Shown here one piece after another: positions 8,015 to 16,400 of a stretch of 64,000 nucleotides of DNA (positions are counted from its first letter, which is position 1; every line of letters starts with the position of its first letter). Origin of the DNA: an uncultured Granulosicoccaceae bacterium (GTDB taxonomy: Bacteria; Pseudomonadota; Gammaproteobacteria; Granulosicoccales; Granulosicoccaceae); contig CALLLW010000038.1 of NCBI GenBank assembly GCA_938007995.1, positions 1-64,000 of the forward strand, given 5' to 3'. Below the pieces are notes generated by a model. That model ran no database searches and had not been told where the DNA came from. It saw nothing but the letters and a program-made list of their open reading frames with translations. A program made the position numbers and the translations under genes.

Positions 8015-9652
8015 TTAGGCAGACTGGCTTTTGGCAATAGCCTCAATAATGCGTGCCACCCCCTCGGCTCCCGGATCAGCAACCCCTTCAAGCGACCGAG
8101 CCTCCAGATAAGATGATCGCCCGGCCCCTGCCGCCAGCATAGCCGCCGTACCATCTGCCCCTGCTCTCGCTTGTCGCGCTGCTTCAGTTAAGCTCTTGTC
8201 AGCGACAAGTACATCAAGCGCGGGTTTAAGCGCGTCAATAAGGGTGCGGTCGCCAACTTTAGCACCACCATATTTTTGCATTGCATCCAATCCGGCAGAC
8301 AACGCTGTGCCCCAGTGAGGATTATTTCGATAAGCCTCAGAGGCGTTTTCAAACATGATGGCAAACAGCACCCCACTCGACCCGCCCATCGATTTCCCTT
8401 TCAGATCGCCAAGTACCGCCAACAGATCAGCACCGTTGGCGAGCGGAAGACGATCAAGCCCTGATTGTACTGTTCTGGCGGCAGCCGCAAAGGTTGTTCC
8501 CGTATCGCCATCACCAACCTTACTATCGAGTTTATTGAGATCGTCTTCCATCGCAGTACAGGCACCTATTGCTGCAGTTAAAACAGAGCGTACAGTGATA
8601 TCTTCAGACGCTTCGTGGTTTAGCGTGTGCAAGTCGGGGGGATCGATGCTCTCAACTGCTGTGACTGCTTCATGCTGCGGCCATACAGAACACTCAATAG
8701 ATGCCAGCAGCGCAGCGCGGTAGCTGTCTTCGAGCGGTAGCATCGTAATTGAAAAACCAGGCATATCAAGCGCTGTCATGATTGCTACTGGCCCAATCGT
8801 GAAGTCGAGTGTCGATGCAATTTCTGTCGACATAAACTCTTTAAAAAGAACCGCACACTCCAAACCATTTAAACCACCCAGGTTATTAAACAGGGCAATG
8901 TGACGCTTTGATGTATCGATCTTTTGCAGCAAACGTTTTGAACAATCCTGCATCAGCGCGGAACAACTACCGAAGCTTTCAACATCAACCCCGGGTTCAC
9001 CGTGAATTCCAAGGCCGATTTCGACGTCACAATCACCCATGCGACTTTGTTTTTCGGTACCGGGCACAGTGCAGGTGTCTCGTGCCACACCGAGTGATCG
9101 CAAGTTGTCATTGACCGCAGATGCAGCTGCAAGAACATCAACCAACGATGCACCGCTCTGGGATAAAAACCCTGCAACCTTGTGTACAAATACCGTTCCC
9201 GCAATACCACGAGGCTGTGGTGCACCATCAATGGCAATGTCATCCGCAACAATCACCATTTCAACTTTGTGCCCCATGGATTTGGCTTTTTCTGCCGCAA
9301 GACCAAAGTTTAAACGATCACCTGTGTAATTTTTGATGATCAGCAGACAACCGGCAGGTCCGGTAACTTCGAGAATTGCTGACAACACTGCATCAACACT
9401 GGGTGATGCATAAACGCCACCGCAGACTGCAGCGGTTAACAGGCCGTGGCCCACCAGCCCGGCATGGGCCGGCTCATGACCCGAACCCCCTCCGGAGATA
9501 ATAGCCACATTGCTTTTGTCCCAGTCAGATCTAACAACAACACGCGCATAGCTGTCAGGGTTAAAGCGCCGCACCCGTCCACCCGACGCGGCAATCAAAC
9601 CATCGATAGCATCCGAGACGATGTGTTCCTTATCATTGTAGAAATTTTTCAC
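8015..9652 (-). CDS. dhaK: Dihydroxyacetone kinase, fused DhaK-DhaL
   Basis: A single 545-residue polypeptide with both kinase domains, the ATP-dependent Citrobacter/eukaryote arrangement. The DhaK part has the GGGSGHEPAHAGLVG substrate loop and EIGLGIHGEPG, with the His that binds the carbonyl substrate covalently. The DhaL part has DSKVGDGDTGTTF for Mg-ATP binding, plus MGGSSGVLF and VGDRTLIDAL. It phosphorylates dihydroxyacetone or a related short ketose/aldehyde. No PTS subunit DhaM is nearby, consistent with direct ATP use. It lies between the cupin and hydroxylase genes and may handle a C3 or C4 product of the oxidoreductase; that is inference. Confidence 0.93.
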   Translation of the reverse strand: MKNFYNDKEHIVSDAIDGLIAASGGRVRRFNPDSYARVVVRSDWDKSNVAIISGGGSGHEPAHAGLVGHGLLTAAVCGGVYASPSVDAVLSAILEVTGPAGCLLIIKNYTGDRLNFGLAAEKAKSMGHKVEMVIVADDIAIDGAPQPRGIAGTVFVHKVAGFLSQSGASLVDVLAAASAVNDNLRSLGVARDTCTVPGTEKQSRMGDCDVEIGLGIHGEPGVDVESFGSCSALMQDCSKRLLQKIDTSKRHIALFNNLGGLNGLECAVLFKEFMSTEIASTLDFTIGPVAIMTALDMPGFSITMLPLEDSYRAALLASIECSVWPQHEAVTAVESIDPPDLHTLNHEASEDITVRSVLTAAIGACTAMEDDLNKLDSKVGDGDTGTTFAAAARTVQSGLDRLPLANGADLLAVLGDLKGKSMGGSSGVLFAIMFENASEAYRNNPHWGTALSAGLDAMQKYGGAKVGDRTLIDALKPALDVLVADKSLTEAARQARAGADGTAAMLAAGAGRSSYLEARSLEGVADPGAEGVARIIEAIAKSQSA

Positions 9653-9702
9653 TGACTGTTCCTCGGCAACTCGTTTCTATGGTTGCATTATTTTGCGCCG
9701 AA

Positions 9703-10068
9703 CTACTTCGCTTTCACATCAGAAATCACAAAACACTTACGAACATACGTCGGCACATGCCAGTCCATTTCCAATCCATCCTCCATCACAAAACTGTCCC
9801 CTGCACGTACTGTACGCTTTGAACCATCCGCAAGCACTGTAATCACTGCTTCACCTTCAAGAATGTGGCAGAACTCCATAAATCCATCCATCTTGGCGCG
9901 ATGATCACCGGCGGTACATTCCCATATACCGCATCGAGAACCGGTTTGCTCATCGTTGGCGTAAACCTGTGCACCCATTTCCGGGTTGCCAGCCAGAACA
10001 TGTGCATTGCTATTTATAACTTTTTCAACTTCCGGGCTACCGAACAATATAAAAGCGGGCTTAGTCAT
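9703..10068 (-). CDS. Cupin-domain protein (EutQ/DUF861-like)
   Basis: A 121-residue single-domain cupin. MDGFMEFCHILEGEAVITVLADGS and RAGDSFVMEDGLEMDWHVP look like the two cupin motifs, though the histidine pattern is weaker than in metal-binding cupins. Such small cupins commonly sit beside DAO-type amine oxidoreductases and may bind a small metabolite or metal. It lies about 50 bp downstream of the oxidoreductase gene and 50 bp upstream of the kinase gene, so all three are probably co-transcribed. Confidence 0.82.
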   Translation of the reverse strand: MTKPAFILFGSPEVEKVINSNAHVLAGNPEMGAQVYANDEQTGSRCGIWECTAGDHRAKMDGFMEFCHILEGEAVITVLADGSKRTVRAGDSFVMEDGLEMDWHVPTYVRKCFVISDVKAK

Positions 10069-10114
10069 AAAAATTTCCAGGGTTTAGTATGGTTTTTATA
10101 ATAGAAGAATCGAG

Positions 10115-11515
10115 TTATCGATTAGATGAAATTTCTCTTTGATCGAGCATCTGCATCCACCAGACTGCGGTACTTTTGCCTAGCATCTGCACATTTCTGA
10201 ATGGAATTTTTTTGATTGGTGAGACCGGAAACGGGAGGCTGTCTTGTGCTGCGCCAAGCGCGCGATCTGCCAATACCGTCCCCATCACATTAGACATCGC
10301 CACACCACGACCGTTATAGCCCATGCCTGCAATCAGGCCTTTGGCAGGTTCAAAAAAGTGCGGCAGGCGGTTATCGGTGATGGCGAGTTTTCCACCCCAC
10401 TCAAACTGCCACTCAACATCTTTGAGCGTTGGAAAAATTCTTATCGCATCTTTCTTAAGCCAGTCAAAGCCTGTTAGTGAACCATCTCTCTTCAAGTTGC
10501 CATGACTGCCAATAACAATGCGATCATCGGGTTCGCGACGCGTGTATATGATGACTCGACGAGTGTCAGATAAGGTTTGTCCACCCGGTAAAATTGAATC
10601 GATCACTTCAGCAGGCAACCTCGTGGTTGCAATTTGCACCGAAACAAATGGTATCAACGCAGACTTAAGACCCTGCCACAGACCATCTGAATAACCATTG
10701 CTCGCAAGAATGACGTATTTAGTCGTCACCGAACCATCCAGCGTTTCAATCTTCCAGCCATCAGACAGCTGAACCAAACGGCGCGCGTGCGTACTACCAT
10801 AAATCCGCGCACCTGCGCGTTTAGCAACGCTCGCTATACCGTGAGCAAGCGCAAGTGGCTGTATCGCTCCACCCGTCGGTGCAAAGATGCCAGATTGATA
10901 CACACCGGAACCCGTCAGTTTCTGTAACGCTTCACCTTCAACAAACTCTATATCGGCACCGTGATCATTCCAGGCTTGCGCATTCTTGCGAGAAGTCGTC
11001 TTCGCTTTCTCGCAATGATCCACACGCAACCACCCATTTTGGCGCGCATCACAATCTATCTGATGTTGATCGATGTAGGCGAACAAACTGTCCGCAGACC
11101 CAAGCGACACCTCAGTCAGGCGTTCAAAATAACCCGACCCTACATGCTCACGCACCTGTTGCGGACTATTGAACGGCAGAATCGGATTTACCTGCCCCCC
11201 GTTACGACCAGAAGCACCAAAGCCGACATCGCCAGCATCCAGCACCACCACGTCGGTGCCCGCCTCGGCCAATTTGTGGGCCGCACGCAAACCGGTAAAG
11301 CCGGCACCAACCACGACGACGTCGCAGCTTATGCTCCCTGCAACTGGCGGATTGGGCGCAACCGAACCCAGTTTCGCGGCCCAGAGAGAATCCGGATTAT
11401 CATGCTTTGCCAAACCAAGATCCTTATCAAATATTCGGTGGAAACATAGCCAGTCCACACATTTGGCGCTTGCCAGCTGCCGCAGTTGCAGGTTCAGTGC
11501 GTTCTGTTCAGCCAC
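10115..11515 (-). CDS. FAD-dependent oxidoreductase (DAO family)
   Basis: A 466-residue amine/amino-acid oxidoreductase of the DAO family, similar in style to gamma-glutamylputrescine oxidase and related enzymes. The dinucleotide-binding motif VVVVGAGFTGLRAAHKLAE follows about 65 N-terminal residues that include a typical PDSLWAA lead. GFGASGRNGGQVNP contacts FAD, and GLIAGMGYNGRGVAMSNVMG is the C-terminal FAD motif. It first oxidises a C-N bond in a substrate that may be imported by the neighbouring TauA-like system. It is first in the minus-strand set with the cupin, kinase and hydroxylase genes, and divergent from the binding-protein gene. Confidence 0.88.
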   Translation of the reverse strand: MAEQNALNLQLRQLASAKCVDWLCFHRIFDKDLGLAKHDNPDSLWAAKLGSVAPNPPVAGSISCDVVVVGAGFTGLRAAHKLAEAGTDVVVLDAGDVGFGASGRNGGQVNPILPFNSPQQVREHVGSGYFERLTEVSLGSADSLFAYIDQHQIDCDARQNGWLRVDHCEKAKTTSRKNAQAWNDHGADIEFVEGEALQKLTGSGVYQSGIFAPTGGAIQPLALAHGIASVAKRAGARIYGSTHARRLVQLSDGWKIETLDGSVTTKYVILASNGYSDGLWQGLKSALIPFVSVQIATTRLPAEVIDSILPGGQTLSDTRRVIIYTRREPDDRIVIGSHGNLKRDGSLTGFDWLKKDAIRIFPTLKDVEWQFEWGGKLAITDNRLPHFFEPAKGLIAGMGYNGRGVAMSNVMGTVLADRALGAAQDSLPFPVSPIKKIPFRNVQMLGKSTAVWWMQMLDQREISSNR

Positions 11516-11738
11516 TGTCCCGGCATTTTGGATAGGCTACACGGGCATTTCTACACAGATAAAGTACCAGATGCGACAAAAATACACTCCGAAGCGCGCA
11601 ATTTTGCACACTGGTTAACCGGTGTTTGTATTTGAAATCGCATCTCTGCGATACTCTACCCACTGTGAGTTTCATCCACTAGAAATCACACGCAACCGTC
11701 CCCGCTGATAACGGCGGTTTTCCAACTGGAGTCAATAC

Positions 11739-12716
11739 ATGAAATCTGTAAAAACCATACTTAAAACCATCACGGCCGCCGCTGTTGCAGCCGGAATCAC
11801 CGCACCTGCTCAAGCTGCTGACGAAGTCAACGTGGCGTTCTTCCTTGAGTGGGCAACACCAAATATGATCGCCAAAGCCGAAGGCTTGTACGAAGATGCG
11901 ATGGGCGTTCCAGTCAACTGGACTAACTTTGACGCTGGCACACAGATGACCGAAGCCATGCTTTCCGGCGACATCGACATCTCATTCAGCCAGGGCCTTG
12001 CACCATTCATCACTGCGGTAAACGCTAATGCGCCAATCAAAACGATTGGTATCGCGGTGACTTATCCTTCAAACCCTTGCGTAGTAAATGGCGACCTCGG
12101 CATCACTGCTGACAACGCGTCTGAGCTTGAAGGCAAAACCGTTGCAGTACCACTGGCGACCATGGCTGATTACAGCTTCCGCATGCAGATGCGTGCTCTT
12201 GATGTAGACATGAGCACCATGACAATCGTTGACCAGGTACCTGCTGATGCAGTTGTGTCATTGGCAGATGGCAGCGTCGATATGGCTTGCATTTTCGGTG
12301 GTGATTCAATCAAGAAAGCCGAAGAAAATGGTGAGTACATCATGTCTTATGATGCGATGGCAGAAGCTGGCATCGTAGCTTTTGACGTTGTTTCGGTAAC
12401 AGAGAAGTTTGCCCAGGAGAACCCTGATCTGGTAAAAGCGTTCATGGAAGTCACTGACGAAGCAAACGCAGCCTTCGCTGCTGACCAATCAAAGATTGGC
12501 ATCATCGAAAAAGAATCCGGCATGGATTCAGAAACTACGCTGAATCAAATGGCAGACATGGTATTCCCATCTAATGCTGATCAGCTAGGTGAGTACTTCG
12601 CAGAAGGCGGTCTTGCCGGAACTGCGTTCGGCATCGTTGGTGGCGCATTCGCTACAGACGACAACCCTGCACGTGAAGACTACAGCGATGTTATAGATAC
12701 TTCATTCTTGGAGTAA
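11739..12716 (+). CDS. TauA/SsuA-type ABC substrate-binding protein
   Basis: A 325-residue periplasmic binding protein with a signal peptide (MKSVKTILKTITAAAVAAG to AQAAD). NMT1/TauA features include VNVAFFLEWATPNMIAKAEG, then DISFSQGLAPFITAVNANAPIK and GKTVAVPLATMADYS. CTGGAG precedes the ATG. It is divergent from the FAD oxidoreductase gene with a 223-bp intergenic region, and a strong terminator follows. The cognate permease and ATPase are probably those at 3772-6470, separated by the catabolic genes. The ligand is unknown. Taurine is possible by family, but no taurine-degrading genes (xsc, tpa, tauD) are visible. Confidence 0.9.
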   Translation: MKSVKTILKTITAAAVAAGITAPAQAADEVNVAFFLEWATPNMIAKAEGLYEDAMGVPVNWTNFDAGTQMTEAMLSGDIDISFSQGLAPFITAVNANAPIKTIGIAVTYPSNPCVVNGDLGITADNASELEGKTVAVPLATMADYSFRMQMRALDVDMSTMTIVDQVPADAVVSLADGSVDMACIFGGDSIKKAEENGEYIMSYDAMAEAGIVAFDVVSVTEKFAQENPDLVKAFMEVTDEANAAFAADQSKIGIIEKESGMDSETTLNQMADMVFPSNADQLGEYFAEGGLAGTAFGIVGGAFATDDNPAREDYSDVIDTSFLE

Positions 12717-12751
12717 GGGTTTGCTGCTATTTGCAGCGCTGTAAGTAAGTT

Positions 12752-12785
12752 AAGGGGCGAGTGCAATGCACTTGCCCTTTTTTTT
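12752..12785 (+). terminator. Rho-independent terminator after the binding-protein gene
   Basis: AAGGGGCGAGTGCA pairs with TGCACTTGCCCTT with one mismatch or wobble, followed by a run of eight or more T. It closes the single-gene binding-protein transcript. Confidence 0.88.
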
Positions 12786-12827
12786 GGTGTTTTGTTGTCT
12801 TGTTTGTTGGTTTTTTATTTTGAGCTC

Positions 12828-13070
12828 TTGAGCGGCATCGCTGCCGCGGGCCTTCATTTTTAAAAAAGACTAAAAACGAAGCAAAAGTCTCTGCGCGACT
12901 ACTCTGCCCTGCGGGTACCTGCGGCATTTTGAATCTTATCGCCACAACAGGCCGCTCAGAAGGCACATCCATGTGCCCACTTCGCTAACGCGGCGTCCTG
13001 CCGCCCATCTTTTGGATAAATAAGGCCTGTCTACACGACAAGATTCAAAACAGATCAGACGCTGGTAAAA
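12828..13070 (-). repeat. Long dispersed repeat, inverted copy
   Basis: Reverse-complement copy of the units at 15286-15564 and 15584-15855. Shared blocks include GAGCGGCATCGCTGCCGCGG, the GCCGCAGG-type segment, and CAGGCCGCTCAGAAGGCACA, then the GGCGGCAGGACGCCGCG hairpin in reverse. The outer end runs into the transposase remnant at 13066 and beyond. It has no coding function of its own; the frames across it are artefacts of the repeat. Confidence 0.82.
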
Positions 13071-13496
13071 ACTGCTCGTCAGCGTGGATAGAGGTGTGCC
13101 GACTTCGATATTCTCCATCGCAAGCTTCAAAGTAGTTTTCTGACCTTCTGAGTTAGTCAGGAATACGCGAGTCTTGTCAGCACTTTTACCAGTCGCGCTA
13201 CGCTGACGAATCACAAAGATTGCCCGTTTCTTCGGGTTCTGGTTTTCAGCCTAAAGACGGTCAACACGCTGCGTGATATCGTTAGCAGGACGTACATACT
13301 TGTTCACGTAAGCCGCATCCATTTCAACGGTGCCGGATAGTTTTTCAGTGTGTACTTCAACCAGTGATTCGCGCAGTTTGTGCATCAGGACGAAAGCAGT
13401 CTTGTACTGAACATCCAGATCGCGAGACATTTGCAAAGCGCTCATGCCATTTTTAAACCTCAGATTCCCCACTATTTGGTCAAATGCTTCCAGCAG
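13066..13496 (-). pseudogene. IS1595-family (ISXO2-like) transposase remnant
   Basis: Two segments in one reading frame are split by a TAG at 13251-13253. The upstream part has NGMSALQMSRDLDVQYKTA and LSGTVEMDAAYV, and the downstream part AENQNPKKRAIFVIRQRS and TRVFLTNSEG. These match the central DDE domain of ISXO2-like transposases, where the sequence would normally run through the stop as RRLAENQ. The N-terminal zinc-ribbon half is missing, and the C-terminus dissolves into the long dispersed repeat. It is a dead, truncated element. Confidence 0.8.
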
Positions 13497-13578
13497 ACCA
13501 ATAATTGACTGGCTTCACTCCTGTGATAATCTGTTTGCGCCCGTGACATATCGGGTGTAAATACTAGAGGTGAGAAGT

Positions 13579-13802
13579 ATGAGCAGTAAATCCGAGGGGC
13601 CGTTAAATGGTTCGACAACGCGAAAGGCTACGGCTTTGCGGTCAACCCAGAAGGCGAAGATGTATTCGTTCACTACAGGTCTGTCCAGGCCGAAGGATTC
13701 AAGACACTGGCGGAAGTTCAGCTAATCAGTTGCACCCAGGTACGAACTGAGAAAGGCTGGCAAGCTACTGAGGCGGAATTGCGGGCGATGGAAACAGAAT
13801 AA
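13579..13802 (+). pseudogene. Cold-shock (CspA-like) gene with a 1-base frameshift
   Basis: ATG 13579, after GAGGTGAGAAG, starts MSSKSEG. The CspA-like sequence then continues one frame off: AVKWFDNAKGYGFAV, then EGEDVFVHYRSVQAEGFKTL, ending at TAA 13800-13802. That includes the RNP1-like KGYGFAV and RNP2-like VFVHY motifs. Restoring one G in the GGGG run at 13596-13599 would join the frames into a 74-residue protein. A clean terminator follows. It is either a recent frameshift or a sequencing/assembly error in the homopolymer. Confidence 0.8.
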
Positions 13803-13813
13803 GAAGAGAAGCA

Positions 13814-13845
13814 AAAAGGCCGCTGAATCAGCGGCCTTTTTTTTA
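13814..13845 (+). terminator. Rho-independent terminator after the cold-shock gene
   Basis: GGCCGCT (from 13818) pairs with AGCGGCC (to 13836) across a short loop, flanked by an A-run and followed by eight T. Confidence 0.9.
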
Positions 13846-13926
13846 AATACAATACCTCGGTCGTTTCATGCGCTCATGACGCAGAGGGACGGTTCCGAGG
13901 CGTACTACGATAGTGTAACACCAAAT

Positions 13927-14583
13927 ATGCCAAATTCAATGTCTTACATTTACGAACCTAGCAAAATCAACAGTTTAGAGAAATCGATATCAGTTGCTAG
14001 GTTATCGACCTACACTCAGGAAATTCAAGGGGGAGACAGAGAATTAGCTCTCAAACTGTACCTCTGGAATACCGAAATTTCATCCTCATTTCATTTTCCG
14101 CTACAAATGGCGGAAATTGCGCTTAGAAATTCACTCCATTGCCAACTTGAAGCAAAATTTGGCGTTGATTGGCCGTCGTCACCTAGAGTTCCGTTTGACC
14201 AGAGGGAAGTGGACAGCTTTGCCGCCGCACGTTCGAAAATTCAAAGGGGCAGCAAGACGGTTACGACCAGTCGCCTTGTTGCTAACCTATCTTTTGGGTT
14301 CTGGGTGGGATTACTTCGAGGGCCATACCACACTAGCCTGTGGACCCCTGTTATAAGCAGAGCTTTCCCGAGAAAAATAAGAAATAGAAAGAACATCCAA
14401 AACAGATATATCAATATTAAGGAGTTACGCAATCGAATTGCGCATCATGAACCGATCTTTAACTACCTATTGGAATTGAAGCTTAATGAGGCACTAGAAG
14501 CAATCTCATGGCACGGCAGAGAAACTAGAAATTGGGTCGAACAGCACTCCACTGTTCTTGAGGTCTTACAAAAAAAGCCTTAA
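13927..14583 (+). CDS. Abi-like HEPN-domain protein
   Basis: About 218 residues. It resembles the Abi-like family: LSTYTQEIQGGDRELALKLYLWN, a conserved PLQMAEIALRNSLH core, the FGFWVGLL segment, and a C-terminal KELRNRIAHHEPIF. RNRIAH fits the R-x4-6-H motif of HEPN ribonucleases. The family is linked to abortive infection and related RNA-cleaving defence. The start is uncertain: ATG 13876, 13927 and 13939 are in frame without a clear ribosome site, and homologous-looking sequence begins at MSYIYEP (13939). It stands alone, without an evident antitoxin, inside a decayed accessory island. Confidence 0.8.
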   Translation: MPNSMSYIYEPSKINSLEKSISVARLSTYTQEIQGGDRELALKLYLWNTEISSSFHFPLQMAEIALRNSLHCQLEAKFGVDWPSSPRVPFDQREVDSFAAARSKIQRGSKTVTTSRLVANLSFGFWVGLLRGPYHTSLWTPVISRAFPRKIRNRKNIQNRYINIKELRNRIAHHEPIFNYLLELKLNEALEAISWHGRETRNWVEQHSTVLEVLQKKP

Positions 14584-14781
14584 AGAGTTAAAGGTTTACG
14601 CTTTGGAACTCTGCTAAGTAATAACGCAATAAAGCAGAGAACAACTGGATCTGCATATTGTTAATCAGGTTTATGAATCTGACTTAGAAATTGATTACTG
14701 CACAACGGCGAGCAGATGGTAAGACAGCCAACCCTGAATATAGCGTGAGAAATAAATAGATTTTTAATTATAGTTTCGATT

Positions 14782-15162
14782 GTGGTCGCAGCATCCGGAT
14801 GCAGTAGTGACCCAAACAATACAGCGATATCATTTGCACCGGCAACCGCGGATGCAGTTAATACTTCAGATCAGGCTGAGTGGTTCGAGTATTTTGACGG
14901 ATCAAGGTACTTATCCGAAAGTTTAGGGGATGCAGGCATAGGTGAAGATGGCCCGGTCACAGCACGCTTCCCTATAAATTTTGGCAGAGGAATACTTGAC
15001 TGGTCTGTTTCAAGACTACTGCGTTCCAGTAGCTATGAGTTCCTGGATGCTGATTCAATGATCGTTTCACTGGAGAACGCAGCATTTGAAGTACCGATAG
15101 ATACAGTAGGAAATACATATGTCTGGATGGGAGAAATTTACACACACCAACAATACTATTGA
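14782..15162 (+). CDS. Small lipoprotein of unknown function, start codon probably degraded
   Basis: A GTG at 14782 gives 126 residues with a lipobox (AASGC) only seven residues in, too close for a signal peptide. The frame is open upstream from 14749. It reads INRFLIIVSIVVAASGC from an ATA at 14752, which would be a perfect lipoprotein signal if ATA were ATG. The mature part is acidic, with FEYFDGSRYLSESLGD and FPINFGRGILDWSVSRLLRS. I do not recognise a family. Either ATA/GTG initiation is used or the gene is decaying like its neighbours. Confidence 0.5.
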   Translation: MVAASGCSSDPNNTAISFAPATADAVNTSDQAEWFEYFDGSRYLSESLGDAGIGEDGPVTARFPINFGRGILDWSVSRLLRSSSYEFLDADSMIVSLENAAFEVPIDTVGNTYVWMGEIYTHQQYY

Positions 15163-15285
15163 AAGCGCAGCGTCCTGAATTTCAAGACCAACCTCATTTA
15201 CCAAAAGTCCAAACAATAAGCAATTTACAAAGCACGAGCCCTTAGGCTTTTCAACAGCGTCAGATACGTTGTCGCTCAGAAAAAA

Positions 15286-15564
15286 CAAGCAATGTGCAAA
15301 GCACGAGCTTTTAGCTTTTCGGCAGCGTTTGCTCCGTTTTGAAACTCATTGTGGAGACAGGCCTTATTTTATCTATCCAAAAGATGGGCGGCAGGACGCC
15401 GCGTTAGCGAAGTGGGCACAGGGATGTGCCTTCTGAGCGGCCTGTTGGAGTAATGAGTTTCAAAATGCCGCAGGCACCCAACGGGCGGAACTGCCGCGTA
15501 AAGACTTTTTGCTTCGTTTTTGGTCTTTTCAAAAATGAAGGCCCGCGGCAGCGATGCCGCTCAT
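15286..15564 (+). repeat. Long dispersed repeat, tandem copy 1
   Basis: Roughly 280-bp unit beginning AAGCAATGTGCAAAGCACGAG and ending at GCAGCGATGCCGCTC. It contains a strong hairpin (GGCGGCAGGACGCCGC), the CAAAATGCCGCAGGCACCC block, and an imperfect palindrome around TTTTTGGTCTTTTCAAAAA. A near-identical unit follows at 15584, about 297 bp on. A decayed piece of the same head sequence lies at 15219-15260. Frames across the repeat start at the shared ATG-like GATGTGCCTTCTGAG and are not genes. Confidence 0.85.
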
Positions 15565-15583
15565 GTCAACACGCTACGCAAAA

Positions 15584-15855
15584 CGAGCAATGTGCGAAGC
15601 ACGAGCTTTTGGCTTTTCGGCAGCGTTTGCTCCGTTTTGAAACTCTTTGCGTAGACAGGCCTTATCTATCCAAAAGATGGGCGGCAGGACGCCGCGTTAG
15701 CGAAGTGGGCACAGGGATGTGCCTTCTGAGCGGCCTGTCGGAGCAATGAGTTTCAAAATGCCGCAGGCACCCGAAGGGCGGAACTGTCGCGAAAGACTTT
15801 TTGCTTCGTTTTTGGTCTTTTCAAAAATGAAGGCCCGCGGCAGCGATGCCGCTCA
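15584..15855 (+). repeat. Long dispersed repeat, tandem copy 2
   Basis: Second unit of the tandem pair, highly similar to 15286-15564 throughout, including the head GAGCAATGTGCGAAGCACGAG and the tail GCAGCGATGCCGCTC. It abuts the 3' end of the SlyD-like gene. Confidence 0.85.
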
Positions 15856-15878
15856 AGCAACCAACAAAAACAAAAAAC

Positions 15879-16361
15879 CTAATGCTGATGGCCACCCGGC
15901 CCGTGCGCATGCCGATGCGCCACCTCTTCCATCGTGGCCTCCCGCACATCAACCACCTCAATATCAAACTTCAGCCCCTTGCCTGCCAGTGGGTGATTGG
16001 TATCAACATCGACGGTGTGCCTGCCAACTTTTACTACCGTTGCGTTGATCTTACGAGTCTCGGTATTAACCATCACAAGCTCACCGACAGCCGGCTTTTT
16101 TCCGCCAACCAGATGTTTGATCGGCACACGTTGCATGGCCTCTTCGTTGCGCAGACCATACGCCTCTTCCGGTGACACCTGTACAGTGAAAGTATCGCCT
16201 GCAACTTTACCTTTCATGGCATCTTCAAGTCCGGGAAGCACACCGCGATGCCCATGCAGGTACAATACCGGATCGCCGTCACTCGAATCCTCCCGGTAAT
16301 CACCGCCGACCTCTTCGAGCTTGTAGTGAAACGACACCACTGTGTTATTGGCAATTTGCAT
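15879..16361 (-). CDS. slyD: SlyD-like FKBP-type peptidyl-prolyl isomerase
   Basis: A 160-residue folding helper that isomerises proline bonds and can bind metal. The split FKBP domain is present (NNTVVSFHYKLEE, then VLPGLEDAMKGK) with the inserted chaperone flap (VSPEEAYG through VDTNHPLAGKGLKFDIEV). The HNPLAGK-like motif is typical of SlyD. The C-terminus is His-rich (HRHAHGPGGHQH), short compared with the E. coli metal tail. It is a cytosolic single gene downstream of the M48 protease on the same strand, separated by about 40 bp. Confidence 0.92.
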   Translation of the reverse strand: MQIANNTVVSFHYKLEEVGGDYREDSSDGDPVLYLHGHRGVLPGLEDAMKGKVAGDTFTVQVSPEEAYGLRNEEAMQRVPIKHLVGGKKPAVGELVMVNTETRKINATVVKVGRHTVDVDTNHPLAGKGLKFDIEVVDVREATMEEVAHRHAHGPGGHQH

Positions 16362-16400
16362 TTGTTTCTCACAAAATCGGGAATCTATCTATCAGGAAAA

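Noticed and set aside
11739-12716. Naming the TauA-like system a taurine transporter
   Set aside because: The family covers many ligands and no xsc, tpa or tauD gene is present in the window, so the ligand is left open.
15426-16048. Two 107-109 codon frames over the long repeats
   Set aside because: Both begin at the same position in each repeat unit and encode the same repeat; no independent evidence of coding.
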